Source of the DNA: Sulfurimicrobium sp964384915
Lineage (GTDB): Bacteria; Pseudomonadota; Gammaproteobacteria; Burkholderiales; Sulfuricellaceae
Assembly: GCA_964384915.1 (NCBI GenBank)
Contig: CAYLMA010000002.1
Span: 62,001-126,000, forward strand
Direction of reading: 5' to 3'
DNA: 64,000 nt
Part shown: positions 35,028 to 43,065 of the stretch, in pieces
Numbering within the stretch: the stretch's first letter is position 1
How the letters are laid out: each line of letters begins with the position of its first letter
The notes under the pieces: generated by a model
The model's input: only the letters and a program-made list of their open reading frames with translations
Told to the model about the DNA's origin: nothing
Database searches by the model: none
Translations under genes and position numbers: made by a program

Positions 35028-35183
35028 CAGGGCAGCATAGATACGCTTACCCAAAACAAATACCAAAGCCGGGGTGGCGGCAGCACGGAAGAATTGCTGC
35101 AAAACGCCGATGCCGCGATGTATGACTCCAAACGCTGCGGACGTAATACCTTCCGTTTCCATTCGCAAAACAGCCGCTCCTGA
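35028..35183 (+). pseudogene. Remnant of a GGDEF (diguanylate cyclase) C-terminus
   Basis: The frame reads STEELLQNADAAMYDSKRCG then RNTFRFHSQ before a TGA at 35181. This matches the well-known end of GGDEF domains (L-x-x-A-D-x-A-M-Y-x-A-K-x-x-G-R-N). Nothing upstream encodes the rest: an in-frame TAG stands at 35025 and the acyltransferase gene ends at 35014. It is therefore a truncated fossil. Confidence 0.72.
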
Positions 35184-35640
35184 ATACCGTTGATATGCGA
35201 ATAATCCCAGAAACGGGGCTAGTGGTCTGCTTCGCAAATGCCGGACTTGCAGCGCCAGGCCGCCGTGCTATTGGCGGACGCCATCCACAAGATCGGCGCC
35301 CCCTTCGCAAGTTATGCTTCCTGCCTGGAGGGGCGCCACAATCTCGAGCATTCTCGCTGCAAAGATTTTGACCAAGCTATGATGAGGTGCCAAAATCTCG
35401 TCTGACGGGCATGGGCGGGCAATTGACGTAGATGTACGCGATCCGCAGCATCTGCGTTACGATACCGGGAAGGCGGCAGAAGAAATGGCCCGCTCCGGCG
35501 TGACCACCCAGCTGCATGTCGCTCGATCCGAGAACGGACCAAAATGTATCCCGGATTTTCAGGGCCAAGAACCATATGGCGGCAGGCCATGTGGAACGGC
35601 TGCCTGAAAAACCGCCACTACTTTATGCAGGACTTACACA
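35184..35640. other. Decayed intergenic region
   Basis: About 450 bp without a convincing gene. Short open frames exist, such as 35238-35405 (55 codons from an ATG, beginning MPDLQRQAAVLLADAIHK) and 35433-35606, but none has a ribosome site or recognised motif. Together with the GGDEF fossil just before it, it reads like an eroded signalling gene or operon. Confidence 0.5.
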
Positions 35641-35943
35641 ATGGCACAACAGCTTTATGTCGGTATCGACAAGGATGAAAAAGGCGGCTTGACCCACCTG
35701 GGCCGCATGGTGCGCGATGCCTGGGTGTTTGGCATCCTGCCCGAAACGGAAACCTGCACGGGCTGGGATTTCGCCCGTATGCAAAATCTGTACGATAAGG
35801 TGTATGTTGCCTGGGAGCCCTATGCGCATATTCCCAGCCGGCTTCCGGACGACTTGCGCGAGCGCCACACCAGGATGTACGCGCAAGCCATCAAGAAAGC
35901 GCATGAAGCCGGCTGGGACTCGGAGTTGGGCGAGGACGAATAA
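35641..35943 (+). CDS. Hypothetical acidic protein
   Basis: 100 residues, unrecognised. Soluble, tryptophan- and tyrosine-rich (LYVGIDKDEKGGLTHLGRMV, DAWVFGILPETETCTGWDF) with a helical second half and an acidic C-terminus (ELGEDE). The codon use matches the chromosome and the ATG follows a purine-poor leader, so the exact start is less certain than the frame. A small hairpin CGGCGC-TCGG-GCGCCG follows at 35960-35975. Confidence 0.72.
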   Translation: MAQQLYVGIDKDEKGGLTHLGRMVRDAWVFGILPETETCTGWDFARMQNLYDKVYVAWEPYAHIPSRLPDDLRERHTRMYAQAIKKAHEAGWDSELGEDE

Positions 35944-36269
35944 GTCCCCGGAAATTTATCGGCGCTCGGGCGCCGGGAGTTTCAGTTTCCGTGCCGCCCC
36001 CTCCCCCCTTTGCTGCCAGATCATGCAGGTCAGGGGGGTGGCTCCACCTGCAGGCGCGCCATCGAAAAAAAACAAACTCACCTGCATCCAGAATCGCCAG
36101 GTATTGCATCACGCGGATCGGGACAAACTGGCCGGAAGCGCGGCGTGATGGCAGCACATGCGCCAGACTGTAGGTGACGCAGCTGGAAATCGGGGTTCGC
36201 GCGCTGATTCGAGGTTACGATAGCAGGCAATTTGCATGCATACTCCATTTGAGAATTTCGAGGAAATGT
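35944..36269. other. Intergenic stretch before the PsiE-like gene
   Basis: About 325 bp. Apart from the hairpin at 35960-35975 I see no gene, repeat family member or Pho box. A run of eight A residues near 36064 and the frame around 36100-36148 suggest decayed coding sequence, without identity. Confidence 0.4.
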
Positions 36270-36707
36270 ATGATTAAAAAACCGATTCAGGAATTCAACA
36301 AATGGCTGCTCTCCCTGGTGGAGCATCTTGGGCTTTTGGTCATTGCCATTGCCACGGTGTTCGCCATGGGGAGCGAAGTCATGGTCATGGTGCGGGCGGT
36401 ACAGGTCACCCTGGCCGACCTGTTGCTGCTCTTCCTCTACCTGGAAGTGCTGGCGATGGTCGGGCTGTATTACAGCACAGGCAAACTGCCGGTGCGCTTC
36501 CCGCTGTATATCGGCATGGTGGCGCTGGCGCGCTACCTGATTCTGGACATGAAGGCCATGGACGACTGGCGCATGCTGGCGGTGAGCGGCTCGATCCTGA
36601 TGCTGACGATGGCGGTGCTGATGATCCGCTTCGGCCATGTCCGCTACCCTTATCCAGGCGACGAACAGGTTGCCGAAGCGCGAAACAGCAACCAGGCGAA
36701 GAGTTGA
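36270..36707 (+). CDS. PsiE-family membrane protein
   Basis: 145 residues with four predicted transmembrane helices (about 15-38, 48-66, 80-95, 105-122). The pattern VTLADLLLLFLYLEVLAMVG followed by LPVRFPLYIGMVALARYLIL matches the phosphate-starvation-inducible PsiE family. Function is unknown; in E. coli psiE is controlled by PhoB and CRP. I see no clear Pho box upstream here. GAGG at 36259-36262 supports ATG 36270. Confidence 0.85.
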   Translation: MIKKPIQEFNKWLLSLVEHLGLLVIAIATVFAMGSEVMVMVRAVQVTLADLLLLFLYLEVLAMVGLYYSTGKLPVRFPLYIGMVALARYLILDMKAMDDWRMLAVSGSILMLTMAVLMIRFGHVRYPYPGDEQVAEARNSNQAKS

Positions 36708-36783
36708 GCGATTTTCGGAAGATTAACATCGACCGGCGGCGCTGCTACTCAGATACTATTGATATGGAACGAATTATCCGTGA

Positions 36784-36803
36784 ATGTAGGTCGGCCTTCA
36801 GCC
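36784..36803. repeat. Half R3 palindrome with R5-like flank
   Basis: TGTAGGTCGGCCTTCAGCCC resembles the left half of the R3 repeat at 13001. It is preceded by GAATTATCCGTGAA, which resembles the R5 end in the same relative position as in the 12980 element. It is probably the remains of another R5/R3 insertion upstream of purE. Confidence 0.5.
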
Positions 36804-36877
36804 CGGAATAAAATGTGCCGGATCAATAACGGCACGCCAAAATGGAAGAATATGGAACCAATCAAGGAACACGAAGA

Positions 36878-37375
36878 ATGGACGGACAAGTAAAAATCGG
36901 CGTCGTCATGGGCAGCACCAGCGACTGGGAAATCATGCGCCACGCCTGCGACATGCTGCGTAGCCTCGGCGTGCCTTATGAAGCACGCGTGGTTTCGGCG
37001 CACCGCACCCCGGACCTGCTGTTCAAGTACGCGGAAGAAGCCAAAGCGCGCGGGCTGGCCTGCATCATCGCCGGCGCTGGCGGGGCGGCGCACCTTCCCG
37101 GCATGCTGGCGGCAAAGACTGCGGTGCCTGTGCTGGGCGTCCCGGTGCCGTCGCGCTACCTGAAGGGCATCGACTCGCTGCTGTCCATCGTGCAAATGCC
37201 GAAAGGCATCCCGGTCGCCACTTTTGCCTTGGGCGAAGCGGGAGCGGCCAATGCCGCCCTGTTCGCCGCCGCCCTGCTGGCGCCTCATGACCCCGAGACC
37301 GCGCGCCGCCTGGATGCTTTCCGCGCCGCCCAGAGCGAAGCCGCGCTGGCCTCGACCCTGCCGGAGCAGCCATGA
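36878..37375 (+). CDS. purE: N5-carboxyaminoimidazole ribonucleotide mutase
   Basis: 165 residues. Substrate-binding motifs GVVMGSTSDWEIM and VVSAHRTPDLL and the central GAGGAAHLPGMLAAKT are canonical for class I PurE. It acts in purine synthesis, converting N5-CAIR from PurK to CAIR. I chose ATG 36878 with AAGGA 9 nt upstream. The stop overlaps purK by 4 nt. Confidence 0.95.
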   Translation: MDGQVKIGVVMGSTSDWEIMRHACDMLRSLGVPYEARVVSAHRTPDLLFKYAEEAKARGLACIIAGAGGAAHLPGMLAAKTAVPVLGVPVPSRYLKGIDSLLSIVQMPKGIPVATFALGEAGAANAALFAAALLAPHDPETARRLDAFRAAQSEAALASTLPEQP

Positions 37376-38526
37376 GCCCGGCAGAGTTATCCAGCATGAT
37401 CCTGCCGCCCGCCACCCTCGGCATCCTCGGTGGCGGCCAGTTGGGCCGCATGTTCACGGTAGCGGCGCGCACCATGGGCTACCGCGTGATGGTGCTGGAC
37501 CCCGACACGGACAGCCCGGCCGGCGCCCTGGCCGACTTCCACCTGTGCGCCGCCTACCGCGACCACGCCGCGCTGGAGGAAATGGGCCGCGCCTGCGCAG
37601 CAATCACCACCGAATTCGAAAACGTGCCTGCCGACAGCCTGGAATTCCTGGCCCGGTTCTGCCCGGTGCGTCCCGGCGCGGCGGTCGTCGAAATCGCCCA
37701 GGACCGCCGCCGCGAAAAGGCTTTCCTGCAGTCGAACGGCTTCGCCACCGCGCCGTTTGCAACAGTGGAAAAACACGCTGACCTGGCCGCCGCGCTCCAG
37801 ATCATTGGCACACCCGCCCTGCTCAAGACCGCCCGCATGGGTTATGACGGCAAAGGCCAGGCAAAAATAAACAGCATCGCCGATCTTGAAACGGCTTTCC
37901 AGCAGATGGGCGCGGTGCCCTGCGTGCTGGAGGCCTGGCTGCCGCTGCAAACCGAAATCTCGGTGGTCGTGGCGCGCGGCGCGGATGGCCAGACCGCAGC
38001 TTTCCCGGCGGCGGAAAACCGCCACGCCAACGGCATCCTGGATATCAGCTTCGCGCCTTCGCAAGTCGCCGAGGAACTGGCCGCAAAAGCGCTTGCTACC
38101 GCCACGTCCATCGCCGCCAAGCTCGATTACTGCGGCGTGCTGGCGGTGGAGTTTTTCGTGCTCGGCGATGGCCGGCTGCTGATCAACGAAATTGCCCCGC
38201 GACCGCACAACAGCGGCCACTATACGTTGAATGCCTGCCTCACTTCGCAGTTCGAGCAGCAGGTGCGGACACTGGCAGGCCTGTCGCTGGGCGCGCCGGA
38301 CCTGCTGCGTCCGGCGGCGATGCTCAACCTGCTGGGAGACCTGTGGCGGGGCGGCCAGGAACCCCCATGGGACGCCGTGTTGCGCCACCCAAGCGCAAAA
38401 TTGCACCTGTACGGCAAGGGCGAGGCCCGGCCTGGCCGCAAGATGGGCCACATCAACGTACTGGCCGAAAGCGTGGATGACGCGCTCGGGGCGGCCCTCG
38501 AGCTGCGCGCCGCGCTGTCAGCCTAA
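37372..38526 (+). CDS. purK: N5-carboxyaminoimidazole ribonucleotide synthase
   Basis: 384 residues, ATP-grasp fold. GILGGGQLGRMF at the N-terminus binds AIR; TARMGYDGKGQ and INEIAPRPHNSGHYT are the ATP-grasp and metal-binding blocks. It carboxylates AIR with bicarbonate and ATP and passes N5-CAIR to PurE, encoded just upstream with an ATGA overlap. Confidence 0.95.
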   Translation: MSPAELSSMILPPATLGILGGGQLGRMFTVAARTMGYRVMVLDPDTDSPAGALADFHLCAAYRDHAALEEMGRACAAITTEFENVPADSLEFLARFCPVRPGAAVVEIAQDRRREKAFLQSNGFATAPFATVEKHADLAAALQIIGTPALLKTARMGYDGKGQAKINSIADLETAFQQMGAVPCVLEAWLPLQTEISVVVARGADGQTAAFPAAENRHANGILDISFAPSQVAEELAAKALATATSIAAKLDYCGVLAVEFFVLGDGRLLINEIAPRPHNSGHYTLNACLTSQFEQQVRTLAGLSLGAPDLLRPAAMLNLLGDLWRGGQEPPWDAVLRHPSAKLHLYGKGEARPGRKMGHINVLAESVDDALGAALELRAALSA

Positions 38527-38537
38527 GGCAAATACCT

Positions 38538-39416
38538 ATGCCACTGGTGCACATGAACGACATGCTCAACCATGCCTACCGCCATGCGTACGCCGTTGGC
38601 GCATTTGGCGTGGTCACGCTGGATTTTCTCGAAGCCACCATCCGGGCGGCGGAAAATTTTCGCGCGCCGGTCATCCTCAACCTGACCGAGTCACATTTCG
38701 ACTATTACGATTTCGATCTGCTGGCGCCTGCCGTGGTGGCGGCGGCGCGTCGCGCCAAGGTGCCGGTGGCGATCCATCTCGATCACGGGCGCAGTATCGA
38801 ATCCGCCGAGCGCGCGATTCGCTGCGGTTTCAGCGGGGTGATGGTGGATTACTCGGATCAAATTTTCGAAGACAATCTGCGCCAGACGCGCGATGTGGTC
38901 AAGCTGGCGCACGCCAGCGAAGTCACGGTGGAGGCCGAGCTGGGTTATGTCCCTGGAGGCGAGGGCGAGAACGCGGAAAAGCTGTCGCACGAATTTGAAT
39001 ACACTTCGCATTCGGAAGCCAAGGTATTCGTCGAGCGCACCGGGGTGGATTGCCTCGCGGTCTCCATCGGCACCGTGCATGGGCGCATGAAGGGCGCGCC
39101 CAAGCTGGATTACGCACGGCTGGCGAAAATCAACGAGGCGGTGAAGATTCCTCTGGTCATCCACGGGGGAAGCGGGCTTTCCGACGAGCAGTTCCGCAAG
39201 CTGATCGCCAACGGCGTGGCCAAGATCAACTATTACACCGCGCTTTCCGATCTTGCCGTGCGGCATATCCGGGAAAATCCCTCCATCGGCGACAACGGTT
39301 ACATGGCCCTCAAGCGCAGCATCCGGGAGGCGGTGCGCGCCGAGATTGAGCGCTGCATCCGCCTGTGGGGCAGCGGCGGGCGCGCGGCGGAGGTGCTGGA
39401 ACAGTGCCGCCATTAG
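38538..39416 (+). CDS. Class II fructose-bisphosphate aldolase-family protein
   Basis: 292 residues, zinc-dependent TIM barrel. Zinc ligands are visible in AIHLDHG (about 77-83), SIGTVHGRMKG and PLVIHGGSGLSD, and the active-site VEAELGYVPGGE is intact. It could be FBP aldolase or a ketose-bisphosphate aldolase relative (GatY/AgaY-like); the residues do not decide. It follows purK by 11 bp but has no metabolic tie to it. Confidence 0.85.
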   Translation: MPLVHMNDMLNHAYRHAYAVGAFGVVTLDFLEATIRAAENFRAPVILNLTESHFDYYDFDLLAPAVVAAARRAKVPVAIHLDHGRSIESAERAIRCGFSGVMVDYSDQIFEDNLRQTRDVVKLAHASEVTVEAELGYVPGGEGENAEKLSHEFEYTSHSEAKVFVERTGVDCLAVSIGTVHGRMKGAPKLDYARLAKINEAVKIPLVIHGGSGLSDEQFRKLIANGVAKINYYTALSDLAVRHIRENPSIGDNGYMALKRSIREAVRAEIERCIRLWGSGGRAAEVLEQCRH

Positions 39417-39618
39417 CGGGAAATTGAAAGCCATTGCCCCGCCGTGTTCCGGGCGGCGTAAAACTAGGCGCCAGCGCCATGCATCTGGTATGATGCCGGC
39501 CTGCGGCATTTGTATCCAGTCCTCGCGCCGCTGCCCTTCCGGCTGCATTACCTCCCCCTATTCGTCCTAAGACTGGCGCCCAAAGAGGCGACAGGCCGAT
39601 ATTATTTTCAGGAATTCC

Positions 39619-40956
39619 ATGTCTTTTTCTTCCCTCGGCCTGTCCGATGAAATCGTCCGTGCCGTTACCGAGCACGGTTACACCATCCCCACCCCGATCC
39701 AGTTGCAGGCGATCCCCACCGTGCTTTCGGGCGGCGACCTGCTGGCTGGGGCGCAAACCGGCACCGGCAAGACCGCCGGCTTTACCCTGCCGATTCTGCA
39801 TCGCCTCTCTGCCGGTGGCGACAAGGCGCCTTCTGGCGGCTACGCCCCCGGCCATTACCCGATCCGGGCGCTGATGCTCACCCCGACGCGCGAACTCGCA
39901 GCGCAGGTCGAGGAAAGCGTGCGCACTTATGGCAAATATGTGAAGCTCAAGTCCATGGTGATGTTCGGCGGGGTCAACATCAACCCGCAGATCCAGCGCC
40001 TGAGAACCCGCGTCGACATCCTGGTTGCCACGCCGGGCCGCCTGCTCGACCATCTGCAACAGAAAACGGTCGATCTTTCGCACGTCGAGATCCTGGTGCT
40101 GGACGAGGCCGACCGCATGCTGGACATGGGCTTCATCCGCGACATCAAGCGCGTGCTCGCCGTATTGCCCAAGCATCGCCAGAACCTGCTGTTCTCCGCC
40201 ACCTTCTCCGACGAAATCAAGATTCTGGCGGACGGCCTGCTCAACAAACCGGCCCTGATCGAAGTGGCGCGCCGCAACGTCACCGCCGACACGGTGGCGC
40301 AGAAGGTTTACAAGGTTGACCGCGAAAGAAAACGCGAACTGCTCACCCACCTGATCAAGGAACACAGCTGGCATCAGGTGCTGGTGTTCACGCGCACCAA
40401 GCACGGCGCCAACAAGCTGTCCGAGCAGCTGACCAAGGAAGGCATCCCGGCGCTTGCCATTCACGGCAACAAAAGCCAGGCGGCGCGCACCCGCGCCCTC
40501 AGCGAATTCAAGACCGGCAAGCTGCAGGTGCTGGTGGCGACCGACATCGCCGCGCGCGGCATCGACATCAGCGAACTGCCCCACGTGGTCAACTTCGAGC
40601 TGCCCAATGTGCCCGAAGATTACGTCCACCGCATCGGCCGCACCGGCCGCGCCGGCTCGGAAGGAGAGGCCGTTTCTCTGGTGTGCATCGACGAGAAGAA
40701 ACTGCTGGCGGATATCGAAAGACTGATCAAGCGCGAGATTCCCGAGGTTGTGGTGCCGGGTTTCGAGCCCGACCCCTCGATCAAGGCCGAGCCGATCCTG
40801 AACGGGCAGAACCGGGGCGGGGGAGGGCAGCGCTCCGGCCAGGGCCGTGCGCAACCCGGCGGCAACCGGGCCTCATCCGCGCCCCGGCCAAAAGGCCCGG
40901 CGGGGTCAGGCACCGGCAAGCCGCCGCTGCATCGCTCCGGCGGACGCGGACGCTGA
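39619..40956 (+). CDS. rhlE: DEAD-box RNA helicase RhlE-like
   Basis: 445 residues. All helicase motifs are present: Q motif YTIPTPIQLQAIP, Walker A AQTGTGKTAGF, VLDEADRMLDMGF, LLFSATFS and YVHRIGRTGRAG. A basic glycine/arginine-rich tail of about 60 residues binds RNA. Likely roles are ribosome assembly and RNA decay. A strong terminator follows the stop. The roughly 200-bp leader before the gene has no other gene. Confidence 0.92.
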   Translation: MSFSSLGLSDEIVRAVTEHGYTIPTPIQLQAIPTVLSGGDLLAGAQTGTGKTAGFTLPILHRLSAGGDKAPSGGYAPGHYPIRALMLTPTRELAAQVEESVRTYGKYVKLKSMVMFGGVNINPQIQRLRTRVDILVATPGRLLDHLQQKTVDLSHVEILVLDEADRMLDMGFIRDIKRVLAVLPKHRQNLLFSATFSDEIKILADGLLNKPALIEVARRNVTADTVAQKVYKVDRERKRELLTHLIKEHSWHQVLVFTRTKHGANKLSEQLTKEGIPALAIHGNKSQAARTRALSEFKTGKLQVLVATDIAARGIDISELPHVVNFELPNVPEDYVHRIGRTGRAGSEGEAVSLVCIDEKKLLADIERLIKREIPEVVVPGFEPDPSIKAEPILNGQNRGGGGQRSGQGRAQPGGNRASSAPRPKGPAGSGTGKPPLHRSGGRGR

Positions 40957-40971
40957 TTGCGACATGAAATC

Positions 40972-40997
40972 GAGGGGGCTCAGCCCCCTCTTTTTTT
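40972..40997 (+). terminator. Rho-independent terminator after rhlE
   Basis: Stem GAGGGGGCT / AGCCCCCTC (40972-40990) with a one-base loop, followed by seven T residues. It overlaps the end of the converging DUF2784 gene, whose stop is at 40980. Confidence 0.88.
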
Positions 40998-41351
40998 GCG
41001 CTGTGCAAACCACACCGCATAGACCAGTGCATTCAGGATCACCACGCCCAGCCCCAGGGCGAACTGGAGCTCGCGCGTCAGTTCGGCCGGGTAGATCAGG
41101 GGCAGGACGTAGTGCTCGATGAAGCTGCTGGGGTAAGCCTGGGCTCCGCCCGCGCGGCGCAGCAGGTTTTCCAGCGGCGTGAGCGGGCAGATCCAGCCGG
41201 TGAATTCGATCAGCGCGCCCCAGAGCGCTGCCGGCACATGCAGCCAGGCCAGGCGGCGCCATTTCAGGGCGAAAAAGCCCCCCAGCACCACGAACAGGAT
41301 GAAGGCGAAGTGGAGCAGGACGACCAGGTCGGCGGCGATTTCGTGCAGCAT
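40980..41351 (-). CDS. DUF2784 membrane protein
   Basis: 123 residues with four predicted membrane segments. The family pattern ADLVVLLHFAFILFVVLGG, WRRLAWLHVPAALWGALIEF and CPLTPLENLLRR is clear. Function unknown. I chose ATG 41351 (GAGG about 9 nt upstream) over the TTG at 41366. It converges on rhlE and shares its terminator region. Confidence 0.82.
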   Translation of the reverse strand: MLHEIAADLVVLLHFAFILFVVLGGFFALKWRRLAWLHVPAALWGALIEFTGWICPLTPLENLLRRAGGAQAYPSSFIEHYVLPLIYPAELTRELQFALGLGVVILNALVYAVWFAQRKKRGG

Positions 41352-41382
41352 TCCGTGATCCCTCAACCCAAAAGCGGCATTT

Positions 41383-41530
41383 CACCGCAAAGGACGCGAA
41401 GGTTCGCGAAGGAAGAGGGGTAGGCAGCGATGGGCGCTTTATTGCCCAACTCGCAAAGCAATGGGTTTATGAATCGCATGCGCCGCCCATAAACAAGCCC
41501 TTGAATCCCTTCGCGCCCTGTGCAGTTCAC
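41383..41530. repeat. R1 inverted repeat, copy e (long form, degenerate right end)
   Basis: Left arm CACCGCAAAGGACGCGAAGG at 41383-41402; right end CCCTTCGCGCCCTGTGCAGT is a mutated complement. The core GTAGGCAGCGATGGGCGC followed by TTTATTGCCCAACTCGCAAA is nearly the same as in copy d. It separates the YceH-like and DUF2784 genes. Confidence 0.8.
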
Positions 41531-41549
41531 GGATTTCGGGATCCATGCT

Positions 41550-42215
41550 TCAGGCCGACACGCCCAGTTCCGCGCACAGCCGGGCCACCAGCGCCCGCAA
41601 TTCGCCGACTTCGGCTTCCAGCCTGGCCACGTTGGCTTTCAGCGCGGCGATCTCGCCCAGCGAAATATCGCCCTTTGATGCCGGCTGCGCGGCATGCGCC
41701 GACTCGACGATGACCGGCGCCCCGCTCAAGAGATGCGCCCAGCGGTTCTCGCGCGCGCCGGGCTGGCGCGGCAATTCGACCACCATCGCCCCGGCGGGGC
41801 GCTCGGCCAGCTCGTGCAGAAACGCCTCGACCGCCGAGATGTCGGAGAACTTGTGCAGCCGTTCGCTGTTGAGGCGCAGTTCGCCCGCCGTTTGCGGGCC
41901 GCGCAGCATCAGCGTGACCAGCAGGGCCGCCGATTGGGACGGCACCTGCAACACCCGTTCAAGATTGTGGGCATAGCGCTGCACCCGCCCGCCGCTGGAT
42001 TCCATCACCAGCGTCAACGACCTGAGGCTGTCGATCGCCGTGAGCACGTCCGCCTCGCTTGCCTCGATCACCGGGTCGCGGCTGGTTTTCTGGTTGCAGC
42101 CCGCGACCAGGGCATTCAGCGTCAGGGGATAGGTGTCAGGCACGGTGTGCTGCTTCTCGGCGAGCACCCCCAGGACGCGCGTTTCAAGCAGGGAAAGAAT
42201 GGGCAGGCTGGACAT
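41550..42215 (-). CDS. YceH-family (DUF480) protein
   Basis: 221 residues. Two winged-helix units: LETRVLGVLAEKQHTVPDTY (about 8-27) with LNALVAGCNQKTSRDP, then LVTLMLRGPQTAGELRLNSE. The C-terminus is a coiled coil (AALKANVARLEAEVGELRAL). The family is conserved in proteobacteria and its role is unclear. I chose ATG 42215 at the family start; the longer frame is unsupported. Confidence 0.88.
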   Translation of the reverse strand: MSSLPILSLLETRVLGVLAEKQHTVPDTYPLTLNALVAGCNQKTSRDPVIEASEADVLTAIDSLRSLTLVMESSGGRVQRYAHNLERVLQVPSQSAALLVTLMLRGPQTAGELRLNSERLHKFSDISAVEAFLHELAERPAGAMVVELPRQPGARENRWAHLLSGAPVIVESAHAAQPASKGDISLGEIAALKANVARLEAEVGELRALVARLCAELGVSA

Positions 42216-42340
42216 GAGATCGCGCTTCGCAAATAGGTACATTATGCACGCTGGCTGTTGTCATGAATATGCCCTGTTAAGGGTTATAATTTTTGCTTCG
42301 CGGCGACAGGCACTCGCTCAGGCCGCAGCCAACAGAAATC

Positions 42341-43027
42341 ATGGACATGGACCCATTACTGCCCCGCCGTATCCCGGAACCCGAGTTGATGGATGATCCG
42401 GAGCAGGCACGCGCCTATGCCGAGGCGGATTTCTCCGAGCCCCACCAGGCCTTCGTCGCCCATTTTCAGCGCTTGTTCCCCGATTTCTCGCCGCAGCAGG
42501 CCATCGATCTGGGCTGCGGCCCGGCGGACGTGACCATGCGTTTTGCACGGGTTTTTGCGGATGCCGACGTTCTCGGGGTGGACGGCGCGGACGCAATGCT
42601 GGCGTTCGGGCGCCGGGCGGTGGAAGCCTGCGGGCTGGCGCGCCGCCTGAAGCTGCGGCAATGTCACCTGCCCGATACCCGCTTGCCCGCCTGCGCCTTC
42701 GACAGCGTGATCAGCAACAGCCTGCTCCATCACCTCGACGATCCCGCCGTGCTGTGGCAGACTGTGCGACACGTCGCCAAGCCCGGCGCGGCAATACTGG
42801 TCATGGATTTGATGCGCCCGGCAAGCACTCGGGAAGCGCAAAATCTCGCTCTCCGCTACGCCGCGGATGCGCCGCCCGTGTTGCAGCATGATTTTTACCA
42901 CTCGCTGCTGGCCTCCTATCGTCCCGAAGAGGTGCGGCTGCAACTGGATGGGGCAGGGCTGTCGCAGTTCCGGGTCGAGGACGTGAGCGATCGCCATGTG
43001 CTGATTTGGGGAATAATGGCGGAGTGA
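42341..43027 (+). CDS. Class I SAM-dependent methyltransferase
   Basis: 228 residues. The SAM-binding motif IDLGCGPADVTMRFA (about 50-64), the acidic VDGADAMLAF and SNSLLHHLDDP are characteristic of small-molecule methyltransferases. The substrate is unknown. It stands alone between the divergent YceH-like gene and a chemoreceptor gene. Confidence 0.82.
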   Translation: MDMDPLLPRRIPEPELMDDPEQARAYAEADFSEPHQAFVAHFQRLFPDFSPQQAIDLGCGPADVTMRFARVFADADVLGVDGADAMLAFGRRAVEACGLARRLKLRQCHLPDTRLPACAFDSVISNSLLHHLDDPAVLWQTVRHVAKPGAAILVMDLMRPASTREAQNLALRYAADAPPVLQHDFYHSLLASYRPEEVRLQLDGAGLSQFRVEDVSDRHVLIWGIMAE

Positions 43028-43065
43028 ATTCGCCGTGTATTGTAATCAATCGCTGAACCGAAACC

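Noticed and set aside
39310..40854. 514-codon open frame antisense to rhlE
   Set aside because: Shadow of a complete DEAD-box helicase.
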